64,000 nucleotides of DNA from Congregibacter brevis (GTDB lineage: Bacteria; Pseudomonadota; Gammaproteobacteria; Pseudomonadales; Halieaceae), in NCBI RefSeq assembly GCF_045689245.1, contig NZ_CP136865.1:310001-374000 (forward strand), given 5' to 3'. Below the pieces are notes generated by a model, which was given only the letters and a program-made list of their open reading frames with translations, had not been told where the DNA came from and searched no databases. The translations under genes and the position numbers were made by a program. Below, piece after piece: positions 50,073 to 59,093 of this stretch (within the stretch, counting starts at the first letter, position 1; the number at the start of each line of letters is the position of its first letter).

Positions 50073-52514
50073 GTGAAATTGCTGCGCTGGCCCCTACGCC
50101 TTACGGTGTTGGGCTTTTTTGGTGGCTGCTGGCTATTTGCCGGCATCTACTTATATCTCAGTCCCAATCTCCCGGATGTGGAGACCCTTCGTGACGTTCG
50201 CCTGCAAACGCCTATGCGCGTGTACACGCGCGATGGCGATCTCATCGGCCAGTTTGGCGAGCAAAAGCGTAACCCCCTGACCTACGATCAAATTCCTCAG
50301 CAGTTTGTGCAGGCTTTGCTTGCAGCGGAAGACGACGGGTTCTTCTCGCACGGCGGCATCGATTTTGGCGGTTTACTGCGCGCAGTATCCGAGCTCGTTC
50401 TCACTGGCCAGAAGGGTTCCGGGGGCAGCACGCTGACCATGCAGGTCGCTCGCAACTATTTTCTAACCCTTGATCGCACCTTCATGCGCAAGTTCAACGA
50501 GATCCTCCTCGCTATCGAGATCGAGCGCCGCCTGTCGAAAGAAGAGATCTTCGAACTCTATGTCAATCGTGTGTTTCTGGGGCACCGCTCCTACGGTTTC
50601 GAAGCTGCCTCTCAGGTGTACTACGGCAAAGGCATCGGTGAACTTAACCTTGCACAACATGCGATGCTTGCAGGCATCCCAAAGTCCCCATCACGCAACA
50701 ATCCGATCAGCGGCCCCGAGGCCGGTAAAGACCGGCGAAACTGGATTCTCCGTCGAATGCTCACACTGGGATACATTGATCAAGTGGCTTACGATAATGC
50801 CGTCCCCATGCCTGTTGTCGCAACGCAGCATGGCGCACGTATTACACTCGAAGCCCAGTACGCCGCAGAAATGGCGCGCCGCCAAATGGTCGATCGCTAC
50901 GGTATGTCGGCCTATAACGAGGGCTACAGCGTTTACACCACCCTGGACGGTGATCTGCAGCAAGTTGCGAGCGCCGCCGTTGTAGATGGACTGATCACCT
51001 ACGATTCGCGCCACGGCTACCGCGGACCAGAAAAACAATTACTCGAGTCAGAGCTGGCACCGAACGCCCCGCTCCCACTAAAGGATTGGCTAGCTACACT
51101 CACAGACACTCCGGTTATCGCAGGACTGGAGCCGGCGGTCGTTACAGCGGTAGACGACACAGGTATTTCGGTCTTACTCAGTAACAGCAAGCAAGCGCGA
51201 GTAGAGTGGGAAGACGGATTACGCCAGGCACGACCCTACATCAGCGAAGATCGTATGGGCTCAGCACCCGCCGTGCCTGCCGATGTTGTAGCCCTGGGTG
51301 ACTTGGTTCGAGTGAAGCTTACGGAGGACGGGACATGGCGTTTTGCCCAGGTACCAGATGCTCAAGCGGCGCTGGTGTCGCTGAATCCTAATAACGGTGC
51401 CATCGTCAGCCTGGTTGGCGGGATCGGCTTTGAGAAGAGCAAGTTCAATCGTGCTACGCAAGCGCAGCGCCAACCCGGCTCGAACCTCAAGCCATTTTTG
51501 TACAGCGCGGCCCTGGACGCGGGTTTCACTGCCGCAAGCATCATCAATGATGCACCCATCGTGATGCAGGACCGGTCACTGGAAGGCGTATGGCGGCCCG
51601 AAAACGATAGTGGCAAGTTCTTCGGCCCCACCCGACTGCGCTGGGCGCTGACGAAGTCGCGCAACCTGGTCTCCATTCGCTTGCTGCAGCAATTAGGCAT
51701 CCGTCGTTTTATCAATTATGCCGACCAGCTGGGCTTTGATACCGAGGATTTTGCGCCGGACCTGTCTTTGGCGCTAGGCACACACGCCATGAACCCCCTG
51801 GAGATCGCCGGGGCCTACGCGATCCTTGCCAACGGCGGCTATCGGGTAGAGCCCTTTCTTATTGAGCGCATCGACAATCTCGCCGGCGAGCAAGTCTTTG
51901 TAGCGCGGCCTCCCACCGTGTGCCGAGACTGTGAAGACAACAGCGTTAGTACTGTTGTTGGTGGCGACGACGGCGAAGAATTATCTATGGAAGAAATCCT
52001 GTCTGCAAAGGAAGACGCCCTACCCGCTCCCGAGCGAGTTATGGATGAACGAGTCAACTTTATTGTGAACAGCATCCTCCAGGACGTCATTAAAGAGGGC
52101 ACGGGAAGGCGTGCTCTAGTACTGAAGCGTGACGATCTCTCAGGCAAGACGGGTACAACCAACGGCCCCATGGATGCATGGTTCTCTGGCTATAACCCAG
52201 ACGTGGTTACCACCACATGGGTCGGCTTCGATAACTACACACCTCTTGGCCGCCGAGAATTCGGTGGCACCGCAGCGCTGCCGATATGGATCAATTACAT
52301 GCGCGAAGCCCTTGCGGGTCTTCCCGAGAGTCCTCGCAGACTCCCGCCGGGCGTCAGCTATGTGCGCATCGACCCTGACACTGGACTTCTGGCCACAAGC
52401 GATCAGCGCAATGCGATTTTTGAGTACTTCCGGAACGAGCACCTACCTGAAGAAGGCGAAGGAGACGGCGCCGGTCCCAAGGGGACCGACGACCTGATTC
52501 AAGAGATTTTCTGA
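50073..52514 (+). CDS. mrcA: penicillin-binding protein 1A (bifunctional class A PBP)
   Basis: An 813-residue peptidoglycan synthase. A short cytoplasmic tail and one membrane helix (about 8-28) precede the glycosyltransferase domain with its catalytic EDDGFFSHGGID (about residue 90) and GGSTLTMQVARN. A middle OB-like insert (about 315-420) typical of PBP1A follows. The transpeptidase domain has the nucleophile Ser in QPGSNLKPFLYS, the SRN motif in TKSRNLVS and the KTG triad in SGKTGTTNGPMDAWF. The GTG at 50073 has GGAG at good spacing. Its 3' end overlaps the convergent RND permease gene by 16 bp. Confidence 0.95.
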   Translation: MKLLRWPLRLTVLGFFGGCWLFAGIYLYLSPNLPDVETLRDVRLQTPMRVYTRDGDLIGQFGEQKRNPLTYDQIPQQFVQALLAAEDDGFFSHGGIDFGGLLRAVSELVLTGQKGSGGSTLTMQVARNYFLTLDRTFMRKFNEILLAIEIERRLSKEEIFELYVNRVFLGHRSYGFEAASQVYYGKGIGELNLAQHAMLAGIPKSPSRNNPISGPEAGKDRRNWILRRMLTLGYIDQVAYDNAVPMPVVATQHGARITLEAQYAAEMARRQMVDRYGMSAYNEGYSVYTTLDGDLQQVASAAVVDGLITYDSRHGYRGPEKQLLESELAPNAPLPLKDWLATLTDTPVIAGLEPAVVTAVDDTGISVLLSNSKQARVEWEDGLRQARPYISEDRMGSAPAVPADVVALGDLVRVKLTEDGTWRFAQVPDAQAALVSLNPNNGAIVSLVGGIGFEKSKFNRATQAQRQPGSNLKPFLYSAALDAGFTAASIINDAPIVMQDRSLEGVWRPENDSGKFFGPTRLRWALTKSRNLVSIRLLQQLGIRRFINYADQLGFDTEDFAPDLSLALGTHAMNPLEIAGAYAILANGGYRVEPFLIERIDNLAGEQVFVARPPTVCRDCEDNSVSTVVGGDDGEELSMEEILSAKEDALPAPERVMDERVNFIVNSILQDVIKEGTGRRALVLKRDDLSGKTGTTNGPMDAWFSGYNPDVVTTTWVGFDNYTPLGRREFGGTAALPIWINYMREALAGLPESPRRLPPGVSYVRIDPDTGLLATSDQRNAIFEYFRNEHLPEEGEGDGAGPKGTDDLIQEIF

Positions 52515-55500
52515 GCCTCTGCATTGGGCACTTCGCCACGCTCTGCTGCAAGTTCTCGCATTTCCCGAGCAATAGATTCTGGAGAGCCCGTACCTCTCGC
52601 AACGATGCTATAAATCGCAGGCACTAGATAGAGCGTAAACAAAGTCGCAACACTCACGCCAAATAGCACAACAATACCCAGTACATTACGGCTCATGGAA
52701 CCAGGGCCTTCCATCAACACCAGTGGAAGCGTACCCACAATCGTTGAAACGGCTGTCATAAGCACGGGCCGCAAACGCAGTACCGAGGCTTTGACAATGG
52801 CCTCGCCAAAATCCCAACCCTCATCGCGCACCTGGTTAATAAACTCCACGAGGAGGATACCGTTCTTGGTCGCGATACCGATCAGCATAAGCAGCCCGAT
52901 TTGACTGAACAAATTGAAGCTTTGTCCGGTTAAAAATAGGCCCAGCAATCCGCCCCCCAAAGCGAGAGGCACGGTGACCATAATGACCGCCGGGTGGACG
53001 AAGCTTTCAAACTGCGCCGCCATAACCAAAAACAGCACCAGCAGAGCCAAACCGAACGCAAAGTAAATGTCGCCGGAGGATTCTTTGTAGTCCAGAGACT
53101 GTCCTTTGTAATCAACCTTCGCATTCGTCGGAAGATTGTCGTCAACGGTCTGCTCCAAAAACGCTAAAGCGTCCCCTAGGCTCACATCCCCCGAGAGAGT
53201 CGCGTTAATAGTCACCGCCCGTAGTCGGTTGTAACGCTGAAGCTCGGCGATACCCGCGACATTGTCCGCATCAAGAAGATTTGACAACGGAATGAGTTCA
53301 CCACTGGCACTGCGAACGCGCACATTGCCGATGTCGTCGGGCGTCGCTCTTTGATTGTCCTGCAGTTGTACAATGACCGGATACTCTTCCTGGTCTACAG
53401 AGTAGGTCGTCACTTCCTGTTCGGTCATCAGCGCCTGCAGCGTCTCCGCTACGTCACGGGCGCTCACGCCTAAAGAAGCTGCTCGCGCGGTATCAATACG
53501 CAGATGTACCTGCTGCTGAGTTTCCTTAAGGTCCGAGTTCAGCATCCCGAAGAGGCCACTTTTACGTGCCTCGTCCATGACGACATCCCGCCACTGGGCA
53601 AGGGTCTGATAGTCCGGGCCCTGGAGCACAAACTGCACGGGCGTATTCGGGCCTCGCTGGCCCAGCCCCGCTGGTACAAAAGTCATGACGCGGATTCCCG
53701 GCACGTCTCGCCAGGTCTCAGCCATCTGATCCCGCAGTTCGAAAGCGCTGTAATCCCGCTGATCCCAAGGCACCATGGAGATGCGCGAGAAAGCCGTAGA
53801 AGTCGAAGTGGAATTACGAAAAGGTGCAACGAACAGAACCCGTGTGAGCGACCCAGCCTTCTCAAGCTCCAGCAGCGGCGGCTGCAGCTGTTCAATAATT
53901 CCCCGCATGGATTCTATGTTGGTGCCTTCCTGAGTGTTAATGATCGCCATGATCTGATCTTGGTCTTCAACGGGCACATATTCCTGCTTAAGCTGCTGAA
54001 ACAGGAGAGGTAGCATCACAAAAGCCAAGACCGCAGCCACCAAAGATATCCATGCGTGGCCCAGCAGATAGCGCAGGCTTGTTTCGTATCCAGATCGAAG
54101 TCTTGTCATCGCTGCTTCGACAGCCCTGTCGAGAAAACTATGTGACGTCTTACGGCGCAGCACTTGACTGCACAGCATAGGAACGAGGGACAAGGCGAGG
54201 ACCGACGAGATACAAACAGCAACAGAAATAGTCACCGCCAGCTCCACAAACAAACGCGAGGACGCGTCCTGCAAAAACACAACGGGACTAAACACTGCCA
54301 ACAGCACCGCCGTTGTTGCGATAACGGCAAAACCCACTTGTTGAGCCCCACCCGCCGCAGCAAGCAATGGCGGCTCACCGTCTTCGACCCTACGGAAGAT
54401 GTTCTCCAACACCACAATAGCATCGTCCACGACCAGCCCTACGGCCAGCACCATAGCCAGAAGCGTAATGAGATTTAGGGAATAACCCATGGCCTGCAGC
54501 GCAATGACCGCTCCTAGCAGCGATACCGGAATACACACCACCGGGATGAGAGTCGCCCTGATGGTCCCGAGAAAAAGAAGGATTACAAAGGAAACCAAAG
54601 CTATGGTTAGTGCAATAGTCGTGTAGACGCCATTAATAGCGGCGCGAATAAAGGCTGAAGCATCACCGGATGAAGCGACGGCCATCCCATCGGGAAGGTC
54701 GTTATCTATCGCACGCATCTCTTTTTGAACCTTATCGAGAACCTCTACGGTGTTGGCATCGGACTGCTTCACAACACCCACAGAAACACTGTTTTCGCCG
54801 TTTGAGAAAAACAGTCGCCGACGAGTAGAGGGTCCCTCTTCCACCCGCGCCACCTCTGCAAGGCGCACGAGATGGCCATCATCACCACGGCGTACAACGA
54901 GACGACGGAAATCCATAGCGCTGCGATAACTGCGCTCAACACGCACGGGGAGCTCCATGTACTGAGAGTCCAATCGACCCGCGGGCAGCTCTACGTTTTC
55001 CTGACGTAGGGCGGCCAGAACATCACTCACGGCCAGTTGCCGAGCACTCAGCTTCTGACGATCCAACCAAATTCTCATAGACCTGGGGGCGCCGCCGAAG
55101 ACCCGTACCGATGCGACACCGGGAAGCACTGCAAAACGATCAACGATATAGCGCTCGGCATAATCGGTGATGTCCATGGGCGACATGCCTTCACCGGCCA
55201 CGCTGATGTACACGAGAGGAGTAGTTTCACTGTCGGCCTTGGTCACTTGAGGCCGCTCGGCCTCCTCGGGGAGGCGGCGACTGGCCCGGGACACGCGGTC
55301 GCGCACGTCGTTCGCTGCCGCGTCTATATCGCGACCCAACTCAAACTCCACGGTGATTGTGGATCGCCCATCAGCACTACTACTGCGGATCGTGCGTATG
55401 CCCTCAATACCACCGATCTCATCCTCAATGGGCTGAGTAATCCGTGTTTCGACCACATCTGACGCTGCGCCCTCGTAGTTGGTCACGATGGATACCTGCG

Positions 55501-55627
55501 CGGGAGACATATCCGGATACTCCCGGGTCGACAGCTGCAGAAAAGCCATAACGCCAAAGGAGACGAGCAGTAATGCAATTACCGTGGCAAAGACGGGGCG
55601 CTGTACAGAAATCTCGGGGAGTCGCAT
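52499..55627 (-). CDS. RND efflux permease (HAE1/AcrB-type family)
   Basis: A 1042-residue inner-membrane proton-driven exporter with twelve helices and two large periplasmic loops. The proton-relay Asp pair is visible in LAVGLVVDDAIVVLENIFRR, the TM10 Lys in IGIATKNGILLVEFINQ, and the N-terminal family start is RLPEISVQRPVFATVIALLL. Substrates cannot be predicted. The ATG at 55627 starts 4 bp after the adaptor stop. The longer TTG start at 55642 would overlap the adaptor. No outer-membrane partner gene is adjacent. The 3' end overlaps mrcA tail-to-tail. Confidence 0.93.
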   Translation of the reverse strand: MRLPEISVQRPVFATVIALLLVSFGVMAFLQLSTREYPDMSPAQVSIVTNYEGAASDVVETRITQPIEDEIGGIEGIRTIRSSSADGRSTITVEFELGRDIDAAANDVRDRVSRASRRLPEEAERPQVTKADSETTPLVYISVAGEGMSPMDITDYAERYIVDRFAVLPGVASVRVFGGAPRSMRIWLDRQKLSARQLAVSDVLAALRQENVELPAGRLDSQYMELPVRVERSYRSAMDFRRLVVRRGDDGHLVRLAEVARVEEGPSTRRRLFFSNGENSVSVGVVKQSDANTVEVLDKVQKEMRAIDNDLPDGMAVASSGDASAFIRAAINGVYTTIALTIALVSFVILLFLGTIRATLIPVVCIPVSLLGAVIALQAMGYSLNLITLLAMVLAVGLVVDDAIVVLENIFRRVEDGEPPLLAAAGGAQQVGFAVIATTAVLLAVFSPVVFLQDASSRLFVELAVTISVAVCISSVLALSLVPMLCSQVLRRKTSHSFLDRAVEAAMTRLRSGYETSLRYLLGHAWISLVAAVLAFVMLPLLFQQLKQEYVPVEDQDQIMAIINTQEGTNIESMRGIIEQLQPPLLELEKAGSLTRVLFVAPFRNSTSTSTAFSRISMVPWDQRDYSAFELRDQMAETWRDVPGIRVMTFVPAGLGQRGPNTPVQFVLQGPDYQTLAQWRDVVMDEARKSGLFGMLNSDLKETQQQVHLRIDTARAASLGVSARDVAETLQALMTEQEVTTYSVDQEEYPVIVQLQDNQRATPDDIGNVRVRSASGELIPLSNLLDADNVAGIAELQRYNRLRAVTINATLSGDVSLGDALAFLEQTVDDNLPTNAKVDYKGQSLDYKESSGDIYFAFGLALLVLFLVMAAQFESFVHPAVIMVTVPLALGGGLLGLFLTGQSFNLFSQIGLLMLIGIATKNGILLVEFINQVRDEGWDFGEAIVKASVLRLRPVLMTAVSTIVGTLPLVLMEGPGSMSRNVLGIVVLFGVSVATLFTLYLVPAIYSIVARGTGSPESIAREMRELAAERGEVPNAEAQKIS

Positions 55628-55631
55628 CTGT

Positions 55632-56705
55632 TTATGCCCCAATGCCCGCCAGCGAGTCCGCTTCGGACGCCAGGTTAGATTCGCGGACTTTTACGCCCGG
55701 CCTTAAGGTCATCTGTCCATTGCGCACAACGCGATCCCCAGGGGACAAACCCGAGCGTATTTCTATGAGTCCCGGCATGCGCCTACCAATCTCCACCGTA
55801 ACCCGTCGGGCGATGGACTCATCATCAACAATGAACACAGAGCTCTGTGCACCACTTTGGACCAAAGCTGTTTCTGACACCACGATACCCGGAACTTCGC
55901 CCAAGGAAACGTTCACGGCCATCAGCATGCCGGGACGCAGCCGCGCGTCTTTGTTATCGATGAGTGCACGCACAGAAAAAGCCCTCGTAGCAGGATCAAC
56001 CCTGCTACCGATCTGCGTCACTTCCCCTGCAAAAGATTCTCCGTCCCAGGCCGTGCTCTTCGCATCCACAGAGTCGCCGATATCGATCTGTGACAGATAG
56101 TGCTCTGGCAAAGTGAAATCCAGCTTCATAGGGTTAACGTCATCAAGTTCGGCGATAACCGTCCCTGGCGTTAGCAAAGCACCAACACTGATACGACGTA
56201 GTCCAATAACGCCATCAAACGGTGCGCGAATAGTACGATCCGCAATACGGGAACGCAGCGCCTCAAGAAGAGCTGCATTGGCATCGACCCGAGCACGGGC
56301 AACGTCAATCTCTGCAGCTGTTGCAATGTCCTTGCCTAGGGTGAGAAAGCGATCCAACTGTAGTTGGGTTTCTCGCAGCTTGGCTTCGGCTTCTCGCAGC
56401 AAGGCCAATTGCTCTACATCGATGAGCTCTACCAGTACTGCACCGGCTTCAACGAGCTCTCCGCCCTCGAAATAGACGGCACTGACCTGCTCCGTAAGCT
56501 TTGCAGTAATCGTTACGGATTCATTGCCTACCAGAGTGCCGACTGACTCTGCATCCTGAACAATCAGTGCAAGCTCGGCGATTTCAGTTTCAACGAGCAC
56601 AGCGGAACTCGCGGCAGGGCGCTCAGCCATCGTCGCCGCAGGGTCCTCACAGGCACTCAAGGCCACAATAGACAATACACCGAGCAGCCAAAGCGTGCTT
56701 CGCAT
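55632..56705 (-). CDS. RND efflux periplasmic adaptor lipoprotein
   Basis: A 357-residue membrane-fusion protein with a lipoprotein signal ending in ALSAC (Cys19). The lipoyl half-motifs (VSAVYFEGGELVEAGAVLVE and IRAPFDGVIGLRRISVGALL) flank an unusually short helical hairpin (about residues 100-150), followed by the beta-barrel and membrane-proximal domains (RPGMLMAVNVSLG). It is the first gene of a two-gene operon with the RND permease and is divergent from the gamma-glutamyltransferase gene. Confidence 0.93.
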   Translation of the reverse strand: MRSTLWLLGVLSIVALSACEDPAATMAERPAASSAVLVETEIAELALIVQDAESVGTLVGNESVTITAKLTEQVSAVYFEGGELVEAGAVLVELIDVEQLALLREAEAKLRETQLQLDRFLTLGKDIATAAEIDVARARVDANAALLEALRSRIADRTIRAPFDGVIGLRRISVGALLTPGTVIAELDDVNPMKLDFTLPEHYLSQIDIGDSVDAKSTAWDGESFAGEVTQIGSRVDPATRAFSVRALIDNKDARLRPGMLMAVNVSLGEVPGIVVSETALVQSGAQSSVFIVDDESIARRVTVEIGRRMPGLIEIRSGLSPGDRVVRNGQMTLRPGVKVRESNLASEADSLAGIGA

Positions 56706-56833
56706 TCTGTTCTCCTAAATAAGTAGGGCTTGTGCTACAAATAGCTTCAGTAGATATACCTTCTTATTATAGGCTGTATCCCACGATTGGCGCTGAAACT
56801 ATCAGCGCTTCCTTAACTTACTGTGAACATCTT

Positions 56834-58624
56834 ATGCCTTTGTCGACTAAGTCTCTTCGGAATCCGGCCCTAGCGCCGCTGCTTCTATCGCCCATCCTGA
56901 TTACGCTTTACGGATGCACGCCGGGACCCAAGGTCGACGAGGTCGCCAATACCGCCGAGAAAACGATGGTGACTTTCGGCGACGCCATGGTGGTCACGGC
57001 CAACCCTATCGCTACCAGCGTGGGTGAGGAGATCCTTCGTGCGGGTGGCAGCGCCGTTGACGCCGCCGTTGCGATTGAGTCGATACTCAGCTTGGTTGAG
57101 CCACAAAGCTCGGGCCTTGGCGGCGGCGGATTCATGGTCTATTACCATGCCGCCGATCAGAGCATAGAAGTGTATGACGGCCGAGAAAAGGCACCTCTAG
57201 GCGCTCACAGCGATATGTTCTTGCAGGAAGACGGTACACGCTACGGTTACCTTGAGGCCAAAAACAGTGGACTCTCCATTGGCGTACCCGGGATGGTGTC
57301 CATGCTCGACCTGGCCCACAGTGATCGCGGGCGTTTACCCTGGGGAGATCTACTTGAACCCGCAAAGCGTCTTGCAACCGAGGGCTTTATACCGTCGCCT
57401 CGATTGCGCTCCTTTTTTGAAAAATATGGCATGCGCCTGATTCCAACCACCCTGGAACAAGGCCCACTGGACGCTTACCAATACTTCTTTGACGATAACG
57501 GCACCATGAAAGACCGTATCGTGAATATCGAGTATGCGGACACTCTCGACATTATTGCGAAGGATCCCAAAGCTTTTTACCGCGGACCCCTCGCCGAAGC
57601 CATGGTGTCAGCGGCTGCTCATTCACCTCGTGCCGGCACGCTCAGTCTGGATGATCTTGCCAGCTATTCGGCCCGCAAGCTCGAGCCACTTTGCATGGAT
57701 TACCGGGAACTCACTCTCTGCGGCCCGCCTCCACCCTCATCCTGGGTCGCCGTCGGCATGACTTTGGGGATGCTTGAAGCGACCAACTTTCCTACCGGCG
57801 ACGAAATGACCGACTGGGCAATGTTCACTGAGGCCCAACGTTTGGCCTACGCTGACCGCGACTTCTATGTCGCAGACGACGATGCTGTGGCCGTACCCCT
57901 GAGTGGAATGCTTAATCGAGACTACCTAGCGCAACGCGCTGCCTTGATTAGTCCCGATGGCGCGGCGGAAAAAGTACTCGAAGGGGACCCTTGGGCATTT
58001 GATGTTGAACGCACTGCGGCACTTCCCGGAAGAGATACCACCATCGACTACGCCGGTACCACACACTTCGTGGTCGTGGATAAGTGGGGCAACGCCGTTT
58101 CAATGACCGCGACGGTAGAGAGCATTTTCGGATCCACCCGCATGGCTGGCGGCATGTTCCTCAACAACGAACTCACGGATTTTGCCAAAGAGCCACGAGA
58201 CGCCGACGGCGTGCTGGTCGCCAACCATCCCGCCCCGGGCAAGCGCCCACGCTCCTCCATGTCCCCCACCATCGCACTCAACAGCGACGGCAGCTTTAAC
58301 ATGGCGACCGGCTCTCCCGGCGGCAACTCGATCATCGCTTACACACTCAAAACCCTCGTGGGCGTTATCGATTGGGAGCTAACTCCCCAAGAAGCAGTGA
58401 ACCTGCCAAACGTGGTTGCACGCGGTGATACCGTCCGCGTCGAAAGCGCGAGAGCCTCCGCCGAGATGCTTGAGTCCATGCGCGCCTTTGGATTTCAGAT
58501 CAAAGAATCTGCCGGTGAAAACTCCGGATTAAGCGTTATCTTGCGTCACGATGACGGCAGCCTCGAAGGGGGCGTTGATCCTCGCCGTGAGGGGACGATT
58601 GCAACGATTACGCCTGAACCCTGA
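56834..58624 (+). CDS. ggt: gamma-glutamyltransferase, predicted lipoprotein
   Basis: A 596-residue enzyme that hydrolyses or transfers the gamma-glutamyl group of glutathione. It is made as a precursor that cleaves itself before a Thr: the site here is the first Thr of AGTTHFVVVD (residue 409), which becomes the N-terminal nucleophile of the small subunit. The GGSAVDAAVA and SSGLGGGGFMVYY motifs and the oxyanion motif ATGSPGGNSII are present. A lipobox (LYGC, Cys28) predicts anchoring in a membrane and not a soluble periplasmic form. I chose the ATG at 56834; the in-frame extension to 56732 has no signal-like features. Confidence 0.93.
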   Translation: MPLSTKSLRNPALAPLLLSPILITLYGCTPGPKVDEVANTAEKTMVTFGDAMVVTANPIATSVGEEILRAGGSAVDAAVAIESILSLVEPQSSGLGGGGFMVYYHAADQSIEVYDGREKAPLGAHSDMFLQEDGTRYGYLEAKNSGLSIGVPGMVSMLDLAHSDRGRLPWGDLLEPAKRLATEGFIPSPRLRSFFEKYGMRLIPTTLEQGPLDAYQYFFDDNGTMKDRIVNIEYADTLDIIAKDPKAFYRGPLAEAMVSAAAHSPRAGTLSLDDLASYSARKLEPLCMDYRELTLCGPPPPSSWVAVGMTLGMLEATNFPTGDEMTDWAMFTEAQRLAYADRDFYVADDDAVAVPLSGMLNRDYLAQRAALISPDGAAEKVLEGDPWAFDVERTAALPGRDTTIDYAGTTHFVVVDKWGNAVSMTATVESIFGSTRMAGGMFLNNELTDFAKEPRDADGVLVANHPAPGKRPRSSMSPTIALNSDGSFNMATGSPGGNSIIAYTLKTLVGVIDWELTPQEAVNLPNVVARGDTVRVESARASAEMLESMRAFGFQIKESAGENSGLSVILRHDDGSLEGGVDPRREGTIATITPEP

Positions 58625-58630
58625 GGCACA

Positions 58631-58663
58631 AAAAAACCCGCAGGCAGAAGCCGGCGGGTTTTT
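58631..58663. terminator. bidirectional terminator between ggt and rpmE
   Basis: AAAAACCCGC (58632-58641) pairs with GCGGGTTTTT (58654-58663) across a 12-nt loop. The T-run ends ggt transcription on the plus strand, and the A-run reads as a U-run for rpmE on the minus strand, so it serves both convergent genes. Confidence 0.9.
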
Positions 58664-58699
58664 CTTAGAAGCGGCTCTGACACCGCTCCCAAAATGGTT

Positions 58700-58915
58700 C
58701 TACCTAGCAGTACCGCGAGCGCCAAAGCGCTTCTTGAATCGATCTACGCGACCGCCGCTATCGACAATCTTCTGCTTCCCGGTAAAGAACGGGTGGCAGT
58801 TTGAACAAACGTCGATGTTAAAGTCCTGACCCAGCGTCGAGCGGGTCTGGATCTTGTTGCCACAGCTACAAGTCGCAGTCACGTCCTCGTAACGGGGATG
58901 AATTTCAGCTTTCAT
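58700..58915 (-). CDS. rpmE: 50S ribosomal protein L31 (zinc-binding type)
   Basis: A 71-residue ribosomal protein. The four zinc-ligand cysteines are present at positions 16, 18, 37 and 40 (CSCG and CSNC), so it is the C+ form used when zinc is sufficient. MKAEIHPRYEDV is the canonical N-terminus, and I therefore discarded a 32-codon in-frame extension. It is divergent from priA and shares a bidirectional terminator with ggt. Confidence 0.97.
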   Translation of the reverse strand: MKAEIHPRYEDVTATCSCGNKIQTRSTLGQDFNIDVCSNCHPFFTGKQKIVDSGGRVDRFKKRFGARGTAR

Positions 58916-59093
58916 GGTGTATCTCCAGTATGTTGATGCCGCCACCCGAACCCACACGCCTGCTTCCATGAAGCCGGTCGCGCTATGCCAGGCACCGCAT
59001 CCGGGAGTCACCTACTCTGGGCAATAAGCACCATGGGCAGGTAAACGGGGCGCGGAGTTTAGCAGAAACTGCGATTGGTGCAATACACCGGCA

